Of a stretch of DNA of 64,000 bases, positions 33,962 through 46,611 are shown piece after piece. The stretch comes from Orobanche coerulescens (taxonomy: Eukaryota > Streptophyta > Magnoliopsida > Lamiales > Orobanchaceae), in contig CM065805.1 in assembly GCA_033398695.1 (NCBI GenBank), forward strand, positions 74,554,762 to 74,618,761. Reading direction: 5' to 3'. A program made the translations under genes and the position numbers. Every line of letters begins with the position of its first letter. Position 1 is the stretch's first letter. The notes beneath the pieces are model-generated. The model ran no database searches. It was not told the origin of the DNA and was given only the letters and a program-made list of their open reading frames with translations.

Positions 33962-33973
33962 TGGTATCGAAGC
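33962..33973 (+). other. Copia primer-binding site
   Basis: TGGTATCGAAGC starts 1 base after the LTR end at 33960, an initiator-Met-type site in the usual copia position. Confidence 0.75.
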
Positions 33974-35264
33974 GTAGGTCTTGCGATCGTATATACGATA
34001 TTGGCATTTGGAATGCTTGACTAGATGGTGTATGATTTTGAATCATAATCGTATTAATCGTTGATTTTCTATTGTTCATCCAAGAATTATATTTTCACGA
34101 TTTTATGTTACAATGTAAATATATTTTTCTTTTGAAAAACTGATTTAAAGTGTAATATAAAGATTAGAAAAATATTATTTTTGAAATCGGGGCGAAAAAC
34201 GAGCCGAAAACATAATCGGACCCGGTAGCTTGGAGCTGGCCAGGCGCTGCCTCGCGGTCCGAGGCAGCAGATCGTGATCTGGACCCGTGATCGACCACGC
34301 TCGGCAGTCTGTGTCGGCAGTGCTCGGCAGCCTAGCAATGGTCTCGGTCCCTGCCGGCCCTGCTCGGCAGCCTGCTGGGCAGTGCTCCGGCCGTGTTTTT
34401 CGACTCCATTTTTTATATTTCGTTCGATAATTAATTTCCCACAAATTAAATTGGATTTCATTTGACTACGATTTAATTATGGGAATTAATTTAATGAAAT
34501 ATTTTCTCGTCCGGAACAAGTTAAAATAAACGGTTGTTTGAATTAATTGGATTAATTTGTTTTGGATGAATCGATTGGATCGGTTCGTATTGTTGATTGG
34601 ATCAATGTATCTCTACGCTTTTCATTTATATAGTATTTATTGGATGAATGCTTTTGAATGAGGATGTGGTTCATGGACTTAGTTTTTGAATCGTTCGTTT
34701 TATTCGATTGGGTTGTAAAGGCCTTTTTGAGACTATTTATTTTACTAAAAATATTCGTATCTATGATGCAATTTTTAATATAAAATTTATTGTAATGACG
34801 AAGACTAGAGGAAGATCCGTTTAGAGAAGACGAAGACTTATAATTAGATTACAGAGTTTTTGTTTTCTAGGAACGGTCCATGAACCATATGTTGGTAGCA
34901 ACTAGGTTGTGAATGGTTGTTTCATATTATATGAATGTCACAAACCCGCTTAAATAAATTAATGTGCAAAGTATAACATTAATCGCGAAAATTCTCCCAT
35001 GACAAATTATTAAGTTTACAAGGTTTCAAAGTTTTCCTTCCCTCGAGCTTTCGAGAAATTGAAATCCAAACCGGATGTGCTATGCTTTCGAGTTATCGGG
35101 GTAGTCGTTTGGGGAGGACGGATAAAGTACCAGGAATGCATTAGATGCCTTCGGTTGAAGCAAATTTATCCCTAGAAACCTGATAGGTTGCCAGATAAGA
35201 TTCAATTGTGAAACTGATTTGCGTCGATGGTATAAACTTAACTTGTTCACGAACCATAGAAACC
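33974..35264 (+). other. Copia-type internal leader, no gag seen
   Basis: AT-rich sequence with a GC-rich insert (34200-34400) containing repeated CTCGGCAG units. No gag or pol similarity is visible in any frame. It is read as the long untranslated leader of the copia element, cut by the insertion of E. The CTAGAAACCTG ... GGTTGCC motif near 35172 recurs at 41507, on the far side of E. Confidence 0.4.
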
Positions 35265-35269
35265 GTTTG

Positions 35270-36227
35270 TGATACGAATTCTCGCTTGTGGTGCAAATTC
35301 GCAATCGATACAGCGGAAGGCTTTTGACGAGCGAAAGCTATCGACAAGAAACTGTCGGGAACTGGTGACTACAGCTCGCTACAGCAACAATACTGACGAG
35401 TGATAAAGACGGTAATTCGATACAGCAACAAGATAGGAATTGGGCCAACTGGAGAATGACTCGAAACAGGCCACCTCCAAACAGTGACACTCGAAACAGC
35501 ACGTTTTGGATGGAAGCGAAGTTAAAACAGGAAACAAGTTCAAAGGATCGAACGACACTTTATGCGAAATATCGGGCACGTATACAACTGTATCGAAAAA
35601 CAAACAGAATGTCGAAACAAGATATAAACAAATGTTTTTATCAAATTAGACCTATAATTTGATAAAGTGATTTCTCCACAAGACCTATTGGGAATCAATC
35701 AGATTAATACTCGAAACGCGTCGAATAAAAACCCAGTTTTGATGAAAATCATTCACCAGGGAAAAACACAAAGTGTTCTTAATTCTTCAACATTCAAAAT
35801 TGTCTCCATTTCATTCTACTGCCACTTTTTATAGGCAAAAGTGGCCTGACAAAATAACTTAAACTATTACAAGCTGTTCTTTAAAATAATGAAAAGATAA
35901 TAAAAGGTTCTTGATGTTACTAGTTGACAAAAGTAAAAGCTGGGTCTTTGTCTCTAAGTTGTTTGCTGACAGCCGCCCTTTTGCCAAGAATCCTGCTGCT
36001 TTTGTAAGAGAAGGCTGATCATTCTTTTATTGTTTAGTTGCCACTTGAATCTCCTCCCCTCCCCAAGATGCAAGTTGTCTTTTGTTTAAGTTACTCCAAT
36101 TCCAATTATCAAGGTAACTCCATGCCTCGTTTCAGTTCTCTCGCCCAAGTACGTTGGAGTATGGTCGAGGTGTTTTACGTCAATTCTTAGTTCGTCTTCT
36201 TTGCTTGGAGTAGTCAGTTTCGTATCA
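35270..36227 (-). repeat. E 3' LTR (958 bp)
   Basis: Starts TGATACGAATTCTCGCTTG, ends AGTTTCGTATCA. Pairs with 40460-41415. Confidence 0.93.
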
Positions 36228-39056
36228 TTCCATCCTTCTTTGAAAGGAATTGTCCTCAATTCTGCAATCCCATCGTCGTCGAAATAAGGGGATAGATCAC
36301 CTACGTTGAAAGTAGCATGTACTCCGTAATCACCCGGAAGTTCCAACGTGTAAGCATTGTCATTCACCTTCGCAATTATTTTAAATGGTCCCTCAGCTCG
36401 TGGCATTAGCTTGTTCTTACGCTTACTCGGAAATCGTTCCTTCCTCAAATGTAACCAAACTAAATCTCCAACCTCGAATAGTCTCGACCTTCTTTGCTTA
36501 TTCGACTTCCTTTTGTACTCCTCGTTTATTTCCTTGATTCGATCCTGCACCTGTTCGTGTAATTTCATCATTGATTTTAGTTTTGACTCCGCATCCTTAT
36601 GCACCAATTCGTCACTTGGTAGTGGAATTAGATCTAGCGGCATGTAAGAATTCAACCCGTAAACTACTTCAAATGGAGAGTGTGTCGTGGCATGAGTAGG
36701 AGATCGATTATAAGCAAACTCCGCATGTGCCAGTTTCAGATCCCAGTCCTTTTGTGTTTTGCTCACCAAGCCTCGCAACAGCGTCCCCAATGTTCGATTA
36801 GTTACTTCAGTTTGTCCGTCGGTTTGAGGATGATGCGAAGTACTAAACAAAAGCTTGGTTCCCACCTTCCTCCATAATGTGTTCCAAAAGTAGCTTAGAA
36901 ACTTCGAGTCCCGGTCCGAAACAATAGTTTTCGGAACTCCATGTAATCACACCACCTCTCAGAAATACAGGTCAGCAACATTACTCGCATCATCGGTTTT
37001 GTGACAAGGAACAAAATGAGCCATCTTTGAAAAACGATCGACGACCACCATAATCGCATCCTTACCTCATTGGGTTCGAGGCAAAGCCACAATGAAGTCC
37101 ATTGAGACATCTTCCCACGGCCTCTCCGGAATCGGTAAAGGTGTGTAGACTCCTGGTTTGAACGAACTCTTCGCAACATGGCACGTCACACATTTACTGA
37201 TTATATTATTAACATCCCCTTCCATCCTTGGCCAATAAAAATGTTCTTTAAGTACATCCAATGTCTTGGCCGAACCGAAGTGGCCAGCCAAACCTCCCCC
37301 ATGAGCCTCTCGAACCAGCAATTCTCGAATCGTGTACCTGGGTAGACAAAGGCGATTTCCCTTAAAAAGAATGCCCTCCTGTATTGAAAATTCTCCCACT
37401 GGTCCAGGTTTGCACAGGGCGAAGGTCTCGACAAAATCCGCATCACCTTCGTAATACTCGAACATCAAGAGTGGCGAGTAAGGCATAACGCCTAGACAAT
37501 GCATCTGCCACAATATTACTCTTGCCATCCTTATACTTTGATGAGAAGTGAAATGATTGTAAAAATTCCACCCACTTCGCATGCCTGGGACTCAACTTGT
37601 GTTGCCCGTTCATATACTTCAATGATTCATGGTCCGAGTGTATGATAAAATGTCTTGGCCGAAGATAGTGACTCCAATGATCTAGAGCCCTCACAATAGC
37701 ATAAAACTCCTTGTCGTACGTACAATAATTGAGACGAGCACCATTTAACTTCTCTGAAAAATAAGCAATAGGTCGCTTTCCCTGAATGAGAACCGCTCCA
37801 ATGCCAACTCCGCTAGCATCACATTCTACCTCAAATGGTTGCGAAAAATCGGGTAATGCTAAGATTGGTGCTTCGCACAACTTCGCCTTCAAATTTGCAA
37901 ATGACTCTTGAGCAGCCCGACTCCAATTAAACGTGCCCTTCTTCAAACATTCGGTTATTGGGCTTGCAATGGTACTAAAGTCTCGAATGAATCTTCGGTA
38001 AAATGAAGCTAGTCCATGGAACGAGCTAACTTCCGTCACTGTATTGGGAATTGGCCAGGACTTAATTGCTTCGATATTTGCTTGATCGACCGACACTCCA
38101 TCCTTTGAAACAACATAGCCAAGAAAGGCTATACTTTCGACCAAAATGAGCACTTCTCCCTTTTTCCATACAGCTTCTGGTCTCTAATGGTTTCGAAGAC
38201 TTGCCTCAAGTGTTCGAAATGTTCTTGCAGCGATCGGCTGTATATCAAAATATCATCTAAGTATACAACCACAAATTTCCCTAAAAATGGCTTAAGTACC
38301 TCATTCATCAAGCGCATGAAAGTACTCGGCGCATTTGTAAGGCCGAACGGCATAACAGTCCATTCATACAGCTCGTGTTTAGTTTTGAAGGCTGTCTTCC
38401 ACTCATCTCCTTCTCTCATCCGGATTTGGTGATAACCACTTCGTAGGTCAACCTTTGAAAAGATCACAGATTCATGTAATTCATCCAACATGTCATCTAG
38501 TCTTGGAATCGGAAATCGATACTTGATGGTTATATTATTCACGGCTCGACTATCAATACACATCCTCCAAGATCCGTCTTTCTTAGGAACCAGTAATACC
38601 GGAACCGCACAAGGACTTAGGCTTTCTCGAATATATCCACGATTCATTAACTCTTCAATTTGATTCTGTATCCTTCGTCTCCTCGGGATTACATCTATAG
38701 GCAGCTTTGTTAGGAAGCAACACACCCGGTATGAGGTCGATCTGATGTTCAATCCCACGAATTGGTGGCAAACCCGACGGTAATTCTTCGGGAAAAACAT
38801 CCGCAAATTCGTGCATTAAGGCATCCATCCTTCCGTTTCGTACAACCATGTTACCATCCCGTGTCTCCTTTAGAACCAACAAGTACACGCATTTTCCATC
38901 ATCAATAGCATGTTCCACCTCCCGTTCGCTAGCAAACTTGGCCAGTTTTGGCTTTTCACTCCTACTAGAACTCATAGAGTGAATAGCTTGAGGTGACATT
39001 GGTTTAAGCACAATCTTCTTGCCCTTATCCCGTAACTCGTACTCATTGCTTCTTCC
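36086..39056 (-). pseudogene. E pol: RT, RNase H, integrase, broken
   Basis: Reading leftwards: the linker after protease (LKPMSPQAIHSMSSSRSEKP) from 39011; RT with [13 protein letters not shown] and [12 protein letters not shown]; RNase H with [13 protein letters not shown]; integrase zinc motif; core SMDFIVAL, and [10 protein letters not shown] in the last frame (36865-36086). Lesions: TGA near 39058 (CGA to TGA) separating it from the protease, a frameshift near 38668, another near 38150, a deletion near 37455 at the RNase H-integrase boundary, TGA near 37067, and TGA near 36948. The final frame passes through the polypurine tract and ends at 36086, 142 bases inside the LTR, with TYLGERT and LIIGIGVT as its conserved tail. 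Confidence 0.9.
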
Positions 39057-40418
39057 TCAGTGTAAAATATCCCTATCAAACATCCATGGTCTTCCCAACA
39101 GTACATGGCATGCATCCATCGGGAGTACATCACATAATATGTTGTCTTCATATGAACCCATGGCTAGTCCAATCCTCACTTGTTTAGTCACCCTTATTTT
39201 GCTCCCATCATCGAGCCAATGCAAAGTGTAAGGTTTCGGGTGAGCCGTAGTGGTCAGCCCGAGTTTAGTCACCATCTCGCTGGAAGCGATGTTGGTGCAA
39301 CTCCCTCCATCAACGATCAAACTACACCATTTATTTCCAACTTGACACTTCGTGTGAAATATTTGATTCCGCTGTTCCGAATCATTCAAAACAGTTTTGG
39401 CTTGTAGCGTCCGCAGAACTAAAGCCGTGTCATAGCTTGGAGCATCGTAAGTCTCACATTCTTCTCCTTCTTCATCCTTCATGTCGAAATCAAACACGTC
39501 ACCCAGTCTTTCTTCCTCAACCAACAATTCGTCTCGGATCGTGACAGCTTCTCTTAGTGTCACCACTCGCTTGTTCGGACAAGCATTTTGATAATGCCCG
39601 AATCCTTGACATTTGAAACATCTCACTTTAGCCAAACTTGTCTCCTTTGGTACATAGGGTACAGTTGTCTTAGCAGGAATCGCAACAGGAACCGGAGTCG
39701 GTACAGTTGCCTTAGCAGCTGAGCTAGATCCGACGCTTGGCTTTCCAAATTTGACTGGAAACTCGGGTTTATACATCTTCATCCTGTTTTGAGCTTCTAA
39801 CTTCACACATAACCCACATAAAGTATCGAAGTCCTCGTATGGATACAGTTCCACCGAGTTAGCTATGCTTCGGTTTAAGCCACGCAAGAATCGCGACATC
39901 TTCTGCTCCTCATTCTCCTCTATCTCTCCCATTAAGGTTAGGTTCTCAAACTCCTCAATGTACTCACTGACATTTAACTTTCCTTGCACGAGATCTGCAA
40001 TCTTCCTGTACAAGGACAACTGGTGTGATGCTGGTACATATCTTTTACGAAGTTTTCTTTTTAACGAATCCCACGAACGGATCTTATCCTTCCCCGCACG
40101 AGTTCTTCGTGTTTTTACTCCTTCGTACCAAAATGAAGCTCCTTTCCCCAACTTGAGAATTGCATACTTACACCTTTTCTCATCGTCGAGGTCTTTAAAC
40201 TCAAACATACGATCAATTTTTCATTCCCATTCCAGGTAAACTTCAGGATCTGTTCCGCCAACGAACTCTGGAAGTTCGTTCACCTTGAACTCTTCGACAT
40301 GGCGTGAGGGTCATTCATAGTCACCACGCCTAGGTTGCCAACGTTGGTCGCGTTGTTCTGGTATGCCACGCAATGCGTCACAAAGTTTTGCCAAGAAGTC
40401 AGCGTCGTTGAGATCCAT
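39057..40418 (-). pseudogene. E Gag-protease, two early stops
   Basis: The ATG at 40418 gives MDLNDADFLAKLCDALRGIP, aligned with the Gag start of A and G. In-frame TGA codons near 40310 and 40222 break the first 70 residues. From 40208 the frame is open for 383 codons: Gag core (KLGKGASFWYEGVKT, KLRKRYVPASHQLSLYRK, SRFLRGLNRSIANSVELYP), CCHC knuckle CFKCQGFGHYQNAC, an acidic segment, and protease with VDGGSCTNIAS and HVLLGRPWMFD. It ends at the CGA to TGA change near 39058. Confidence 0.9.
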
Positions 40419-40440
40419 AATGCCAAAGATCAAGAACATG

Positions 40441-40455
40441 GCTCTCCGATACCAC
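40441..40455 (-). other. E primer-binding site
   Basis: The minus strand reads TGGTATCGGAGAGCC, 4 bases from the 5' LTR at 40460. The match to the initiator-Met type is slightly altered after GGAG. Confidence 0.8.
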
Positions 40456-40459
40456 TTAT

Positions 40460-41415
40460 GATACGAATTCTCGCTTGTGGTGCAAATTCACAATCGATAC
40501 AGCGGAAGGCTTTTGACGAGCGAAAGCTATCGACAAGAAACTGTCGGGAACTGGTGACTACAGCTCGCTACAGCAACAATATTGACGAGTGATAAAGACG
40601 GTAATTCGATACAGCAACAAGATAGGAATTGGGCCAACTGGAGAATGACTCGAAACAGGCCACCTCCAAACAGCGACACTCGAAACAGCACGTTTTGGAC
40701 GGAAGCGAAGTTAAAACAGGAAACAAGTTCAAAGGATCGAACGACACTTTATGCGAAATATCGGGCACGTATACAACTGTATCGAAAAACAAACAGAATG
40801 TCGAAACAAGATATAAACAGATGTTTTTATCAAATTAGACCTATAATTTGATAAAGTGATTTCTCCTCAAGACCTATTGAGAATCAATCAGATTAATTCT
40901 CGAAACGCGTCGAATAAAAACCCAGTTTTGATGAAAAGTATTCACCAGGGAAAAACACAAAGTGTTCTTAATTCTTCAACATTCAAAATTGTCTCCATTT
41001 CACTCTACTGCCACTTTTATAGGCAAAAGTGGCCTGACAAAATAACTTAAATTATTACAAGCTGTTCTTTAAAATAATGAAAAGATAATAAAAGGTTCTT
41101 CATGTCACTAGTTGACAAAAGTAAAAGCTGGGTCTTTGTCTCTAAGTTGTTTGCTGACAGCCGCCCTTTTGCCAAGAATCCTGCTGCTTTTGTAAGAGAA
41201 GGCTGAACATTCTTTTATTGTTTAGTTGCCACTTGAATCTCCTCCCCTCCCCAAGATGTAAGTTTTCTTTTGTTTAAGTTAATCCAATTCCAATTATCAA
41301 GGTAACTCCATGCCTCGTTTAAGTTCTCTCGCCCAAGTACGTTGGAGTATGGTCGAGGTGTTTTACGTCAATTCTTACTTCGTCTTCTTTGCTTGGAGTA
41401 GTCGGTTTCCTATCA
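40460..41415 (-). repeat. E 5' LTR (956 bp)
   Basis: Starts TGATACGAATTCTCGC, ends GGTTTCCTATCA. It is near-identical to 35270-36227. Confidence 0.93.
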
Positions 41416-41879
41416 GGTTGAGGGGAGTGAATAAGGGGAAAAATAAGATCGAATCATCCATTAGATGGGTTGGTGTTGGACACCACTTTATGAAAATTAA
41501 TAGACTAGAAACCTGTTCGGTTGCCCTCTATTAAGATTTATAAAGAACTCGATCACCACTATAAAGTAGAGCGACGATACTTCCGAATTTCACATGGGAG
41601 TGTGTTATTCTGATAAAAATAGTGGCAGCTGGGTAACAAGAATAGAAATGACCTTAATTCTATACTCAGATCATAATTAAATGAGTCACTAATTAATCTG
41701 TCGTACTTAATACACACATAACTCTCAATATGACAATGAACCCACTCGCAATTCCTCGAGAAGAACACCCTGATCGGACCTAACTTGGTGGACTCGCTCC
41801 GCAATCTGATGATTGTCCTTAGTATAGAGGCACTGGGATACGTCTTGGAGACGGACATTCCGGCGCCTCCTGTGCGGAC
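41416..41879. other. Unassigned segment between E and the Tat LTR
   Basis: Probably more of the copia-type sequence interrupted by E, since it shares the CTAGAAACCTG ... GGTTGCC motif with 35172. Minus-strand ORFs of 85-99 codons have no recognisable domain. Nothing else is identifiable. Confidence 0.35.
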
Positions 41880-42948
41880 TGTTGTTACCCAAAATATTAT
41901 TCGGAATGATTTGCTGGATATGGCTACGGGTTAGTAACAAACAAAATGTGAGAGCACGTACGATGAAATGTAAATAACACAAGATTTGTCGGGGTTGTTA
42001 ATTTTGGGCTTGAATGCTCTCGCGAGATATTATTAATAAGAATACTGCTTTGGAGTACAACTATTAATGTTAGAGTACGATTACAATGAGTGTAATAACC
42101 CTAGTTGTCTAGCTCTTGAGTGCTGATTATTGCCGGAAGAACCAGAGTTAATACTCTGTGAGTTCCTGTTACAAGGATGAAGTGTTGTGTGCGTATGGAA
42201 TCTCTGTGTAAATGTCGAAAGTTTGAACCTCCCTCCGTGTATGGGCGAAAAGTCCAAAAGTTCCAAAAGTCCATTCCAAATGTTGGAAGTCTTTTATTTA
42301 TAAGAGAGGAGTTGGGATGTCTCAATCCCCCAAACGGGCGAGTGCCTTTCTGCATTAAATGCTAATTTAGTGCTTCTGACACGCCATTAAGGGCGATCGG
42401 GGCGATAGTCCCAGCACGTGGGTCCATTTCCTTAAAGTCCGTGGCTGCTACAGGATGTCAACTGTGTGAACCAATGAGAAACCGAGACGTGCCCCGAGAC
42501 TCAGTCCTGGGAGGTCCCACCTAGGGTGCCTTTTGCGGGTCTGTTGGTAGGTGAGAGGTTGTCCTTGTCACTTACAGCTGGTGATGGGCTGGATTCAAAA
42601 AGCCATCTCCTGCTGCGCCATTTGCGGGTCTGCACGTGGGCCTTCTTCCCGAGATTCAGTCTTCGTAGACTTAACGGAGGTCGGATTTACATGTGGCATA
42701 AGATGGTCGTCCTTGGTCGGGCACTAGAGACGACCGCTAAGTACCTAAAGACGATCCCCTTGGACGTCGATCGCTCGGTACTTGATCTCGACCTGACATC
42801 TTCGTTTGGTAAGACTACCTTGGTTTATTTGACACTTAACTTGGGTCGACCGGCTTTTGTGCTCGTTGGCGGGCTGTTGATGCTTCTTGGCAGCCTATCG
42901 CGGTTGAGGCAATCGCCTCTTCCGAGGCGTATTAATCGACGCACAACA
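41880..42948 (-). repeat. Tat 3' LTR (1069 bp)
   Basis: Bounded by TGTTGT and ACAACA, a perfect 6-base inverted terminal repeat. A purine tract on the minus strand (GAGCTAGGGGCAAT) directly adjoins at 42949. A partner LTR is not in the window, so the limits rest on these two signals. The 149-codon ORF at 42526-42975 crosses the LTR edge and has no domain; it is not called. Confidence 0.65.
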
Positions 42949-43318
42949 ATTGCCCCTAGCTCGCTCCGATGTTAAATACGTGGAGTGAGGTGGTTCCACT
43001 AGCGATCGCTTGAATGGACTACGAATGACTCATCACTTTATGGAACAGGAGATCGTCTTCTCGAGCGGATTTCTATTTTGAATTCGGACGACCTACTCCG
43101 TCGCTGAAAAGAGCGGGAGGCGAAAGTTGACTCGAGACTCATTGGGGCACGTGGCACGCTCCTGTTGGGGGAGTACGATGGTTTGTCAGACTTATCCTCT
43201 GGCGTGCCCTCAAAACGACGCACACATGGGACTCGAGGGCAGCAATAAAGTCGGTCTCGACCTTTGCACTTCGACCCTCGAGACTTTGCTTATTTGCCCA
43301 GAAGCTCCTACCTTCGCC

Positions 43319-43326
43319 TATAAAAA
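43319..43326 (+). promoter_or_regulatory. TATA box of the antisense ORF
   Basis: TATAAAAA lies 153 bases upstream of the ATG at 43479, in the internal region between the LTR and the ORF. No other TATA-like string is as close. It suggests plus-strand transcription independent of the element's own LTR promoter (inference). Confidence 0.55.
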
Positions 43327-43478
43327 TGGGCTAGGGTTTTTGGGTTAAAACTTTATTTGCACTTTCATCTGAGAAGAAGATATCGCCGGATTCATTTGAA
43401 GCTTCGTGTTTCCGAGCGTCGTTCGACTCAGACTTTTTAGGTAAGAAAAAACCTTTTCTTCTTCCTTTCTTTTTGAAG

Positions 43479-45835
43479 ATGCTTGGAGGGAAACCCATTG
43501 TGTCTGAGGAAGGTAGTACTTCCGCCATTGGTTCTTCGACCGCCCAGGATGAAATCTATGCGGAATTCCACGTGGAGACCGTCGTCGAGGCTATTCGCAC
43601 CGGGATTGAACCCACAGAGGTCGAAGAACTCTTTAATGAAGCCGATGCAGCCATAGCGGCGGAGGCCGAGCGAATTCATTTGCTGGACGAAAAGGAGATG
43701 AACATGAAGGCGTATTGGGAGCGGAGTAGTGCGTTCGGCAAAGCCTTTTCAGACTTTGCCGAACTTATGGATAAATTGGCCGGCCCAATTCCCAAGTTTG
43801 ACTTCCGCGAATACTTGATCGCCCATACCTATCAACCCAAAAGGCGGATGCTGTTCCGGGCCGCGCGCCGTCCCCCGTGGTCCCTTGGCTAGATTAGAAG
43901 CTCGGTGACCAGGAAAGATTTGGACCGCTGGAGGGCGAAGTTCCATGTCCCCTCTGACATTTGCCTCTATGTGCCCGTCGAGAATGAGCATGCCGATCAT
44001 CCCCCTGAGGGCATGGTCACCGTTAATGAGGTGATAACGGAGGCTGGGCTGTGGTTTCCACTGCCGTTCGCCGTTTCCTACCTGCTGACCGCCTGGAATG
44101 TGGCGCTGCTTCAACTGACACCGAACGCCTGGCTACAGATCGTCTACACCCTTACTTTGTTCGGCAGTCACCGGTTGTACCGTCTTCCTTCACCGCTGGA
44201 GATGAACCATCTCTTCAAACTGACAGATCAAAAGGGCTCCGTTAGCGGCTACCACATCCAAGGTAGTTCAGGCGGGGTGATTCTTGTGGTCCCGTACAAA
44301 GTCCGGGGTGATCTGTCGAAGTGGTTCTGGGTCGGCGGTGCCTGAAAGTCGGCCGTGAGCGACAATCCTACTGACGAGTTGGATATACCCACCGGCTTCC
44401 AGGAGAGGAATCCGAGTAAGTGTTTTGACTCTCCATTCGTTCGGATATATTCTGAACTGATCTGATTTAGCCTTCTTTTTTGCAGGTGCCCTTGTTCCAG
44501 CGGTAGGCGAGCTAGCTTTTGATTTCGCGATCGTCTGGGAGTGGATTCCTAGTCTTCCGTACAACCATATAGATGCTCGCCAGATCAACAACGAAGCCTG
44601 CTGGTTGGCGGCTCGACTGTTTCGTTTTCCTCGCCACCTAGGGGTTCCAGGTATGAACTTTCACGATCTTCCTTTGCTTGGCGATCATCTTGACTGAGAA
44701 AGGTGACTAACCTTTTTCGATTGCTTTCTTTGCAGAAATCCGCTTTCCTCACTATCAAGAGCCCCCGACCGAGATCGCTATGTCAAATCCCGGGATTATG
44801 AGTCGCCTTCGCCAAGGGAAGAAAACGAGCCGAGCTCCTGCTGCGACGCTCGGACCTATCCTGGAGGCGAGGCCTCTCCTGGAGCCGGTCGTTGAAGAAC
44901 AAGACCCTAGGGAGGAGGGACAACTTCGGCTTAATCGCAAGAAACGGAGGATGGAGGAGAACTCGGCCTCTGCTACTGTTGATGAGCCGTCGATCCCCCC
45001 ACCTCGGCTTTCCGTGATTCCCCTGGTGGAGGGGTCCACGCCCTCCTCGGCTTTCCTGGAAGCCATGGCGACCGCTAATGCTGAGACCCCGCGCGGGAGG
45101 CCATTCTTCGGCCGCGACCCAGAGAAGGTCGCAAGGTAAGCTTGGTCGCTTTGTTGGGTTATGTCACTTATGTAGGAAATATACCAACTCTTTTGTTCTT
45201 GGCACAGGCTCCGTCGCAGCGACCCGAACTACTCGCCGCTGGTGTTGGATTTCCTTGCGAGCAAAGCTCCTCGCGAGGCTTGTGATGTCCCCCACTATGT
45301 CGCTTGGGATGCCACCGCCCTGCCGAAGGCCTGGACGACCAACTTGGACGTGATCGCATGCCGGCGATCTTCTGATGCGATGCATGCGACCTTTACTTTA
45401 GCCCTTCAGACGGCGACGATGGCTGCCCAGGCTGTGAAAGACTATGAGGGGCGGCCCTCCACCGCTTGTCTCCAGGCAGACCTCGAGGCTGCTCGAAAAC
45501 AGAATGCCGAGCTTGCCGACAGGCTCGTGGCGATGGAGAAGAGCTCCATGGAGGCAGACAACAAGGCGAGCCATGACCTCGAACGGTCCCGGGCGGCGAA
45601 CGACTGGATGCGGGATCAGATGATGGATGGCCGCAGGTCGCACGCAGCCGCACATAAGGATGTCGCTGAGCTGAAGGCGATCGTTGACCGGTTGACCGGT
45701 GAGCTGACGTCGTCGAAGGAAGAGGTGGCTGCCAAGGTTGCCGAGCTCCAGGGCGCGAACCAAACGCTTGTGGGGCTGAAGGAGAAACTGGAGGCGCTCC
45801 ATTCCGCAAGCGTTTGGTTCGCGCTCCATTCTTAG
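43479..45835 (+). pseudogene. Antisense spliced ORF, Transposase_28-like with coiled coil
   Basis: Four exons fit one frame: 43479-44415, 44486-44650, 44736-45135 and 45208-45835, with GT/AG introns at 44416-44485, 44651-44735 and 45136-45207. They join to 710 codons including the stop. Two in-frame stops, TAG 43890-43892 and TGA 44343-44345 (probably from TGG), make this copy defective. Residues about 180-215 (EAGLWFPLPFAVSYLL, LTPNAW) resemble the 'putative gypsy type transposon' family PF04195, recalled from knowledge and not searched. Exon 3 has a basic KKTSR/RKKRR stretch that could be a nuclear signal. Residues about 590-703 are a heptad-like, Ala/Glu/Lys-rich coiled coil. The biochemical role of this family is not known to me. 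Confidence 0.7.
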
Positions 45836-46611
45836 CGTTTGATTCTTGCGACCGTCTCGGCCTAGTGGAACCTTACAGGGTCGTGGAGTTCAATGGAACC
45901 GACCTCTGTGACCATGTCTTGTGCGCGAGTGACATTCCGTCTGATGGTCTACGTCACGTGACTCACTTAATTGTGAGGGTCCTCCGTAGGCTACGTTTTG
46001 CCTCGCAATGTAGCGATGGGGCGGACGATCTCAGCCTGGAGGAGTCCTTGCACAGAGCGCCGTCGGATCAATCGACTTTGCGACTGTGGCTTGTTAGCAC
46101 TTTTCTACCTAGGGCCGACATGTTAAATGGCGGACCTTTGAGGGCATACGTTGTGATGGGGGCGGGACGCGTCACATTGTCCGGGTTCACCATGTTAGAT
46201 GATGGACCTTTGAGGCCAGGCGAGCGTGTACACAGATCTGTTTTGGAGGGTTTTTCGACTACGCCTGCCTCGTATTTAAATGAAAAGGCGAGCGATCTCT
46301 GCCCAAAGGAACCTTGCATGGATGAGCTGTCGGTTCCATCGACCTCCACAACCACGGGTGCACTTTCCTACCTGGGATCATTATGTTAGATGGCGATCCT
46401 CAACGGTATACGTTGTGCTGGGGGAGGCGATCGCTTGCCTATGTCCATCATGTTAGATGGCGAACTTTAGAAGGCGAGCGAGTCATCTTATTTTTAGAGG
46501 CATTGCTCAGGCAGTAGCCTTTGGTTTGTTTTGCCGAAGAAAATCACTTGGGGAGAATTGGAAAATCTCGTTAAGCACTTTGCACATTGAGTAAATGAAT
46601 ACAATGGGTTT
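45836..46611. other. Spacer between antisense ORF and pol, with short repeats
   Basis: Four copies of an ATGTTARATGRYGG-like motif occur (near 46120, 46193, 46383, 46449), two followed by GGACCTTTGAGG. The segment would be the shared 3' untranslated region of two convergent genes. No coding is supported. Confidence 0.5.

Larger units (their letters stand above)
35270..41415 (-). mobile_element. E: complete Ty3/gypsy element
   Basis: The element is 6146 bases: 3' LTR 35270-36227, polypurine tract 36228-36247, pol, gag (start 40418), primer site, 5' LTR 40460-41415. The flanks are GTTTG (35265-35269) and GGTTG (41416-41420), a target duplication with one mismatch. The LTRs differ at only a few percent of positions by eye. 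Among autonomous copies E is the most divergent from the rest and the closest to the N1/S tail ([16 protein letters not shown]). Confidence 0.92.

Noticed and set aside
42526..42975. 149-codon plus-strand ORF
   Set aside because: It crosses the Tat LTR end and polypurine tract; no recognisable domain and no start context.
45164..45829. Minus-strand ORFs of 63-143 codons
   Set aside because: Shadows of exon 4 of the antisense gene, whose plus frame has coiled-coil structure and matches splice sites.
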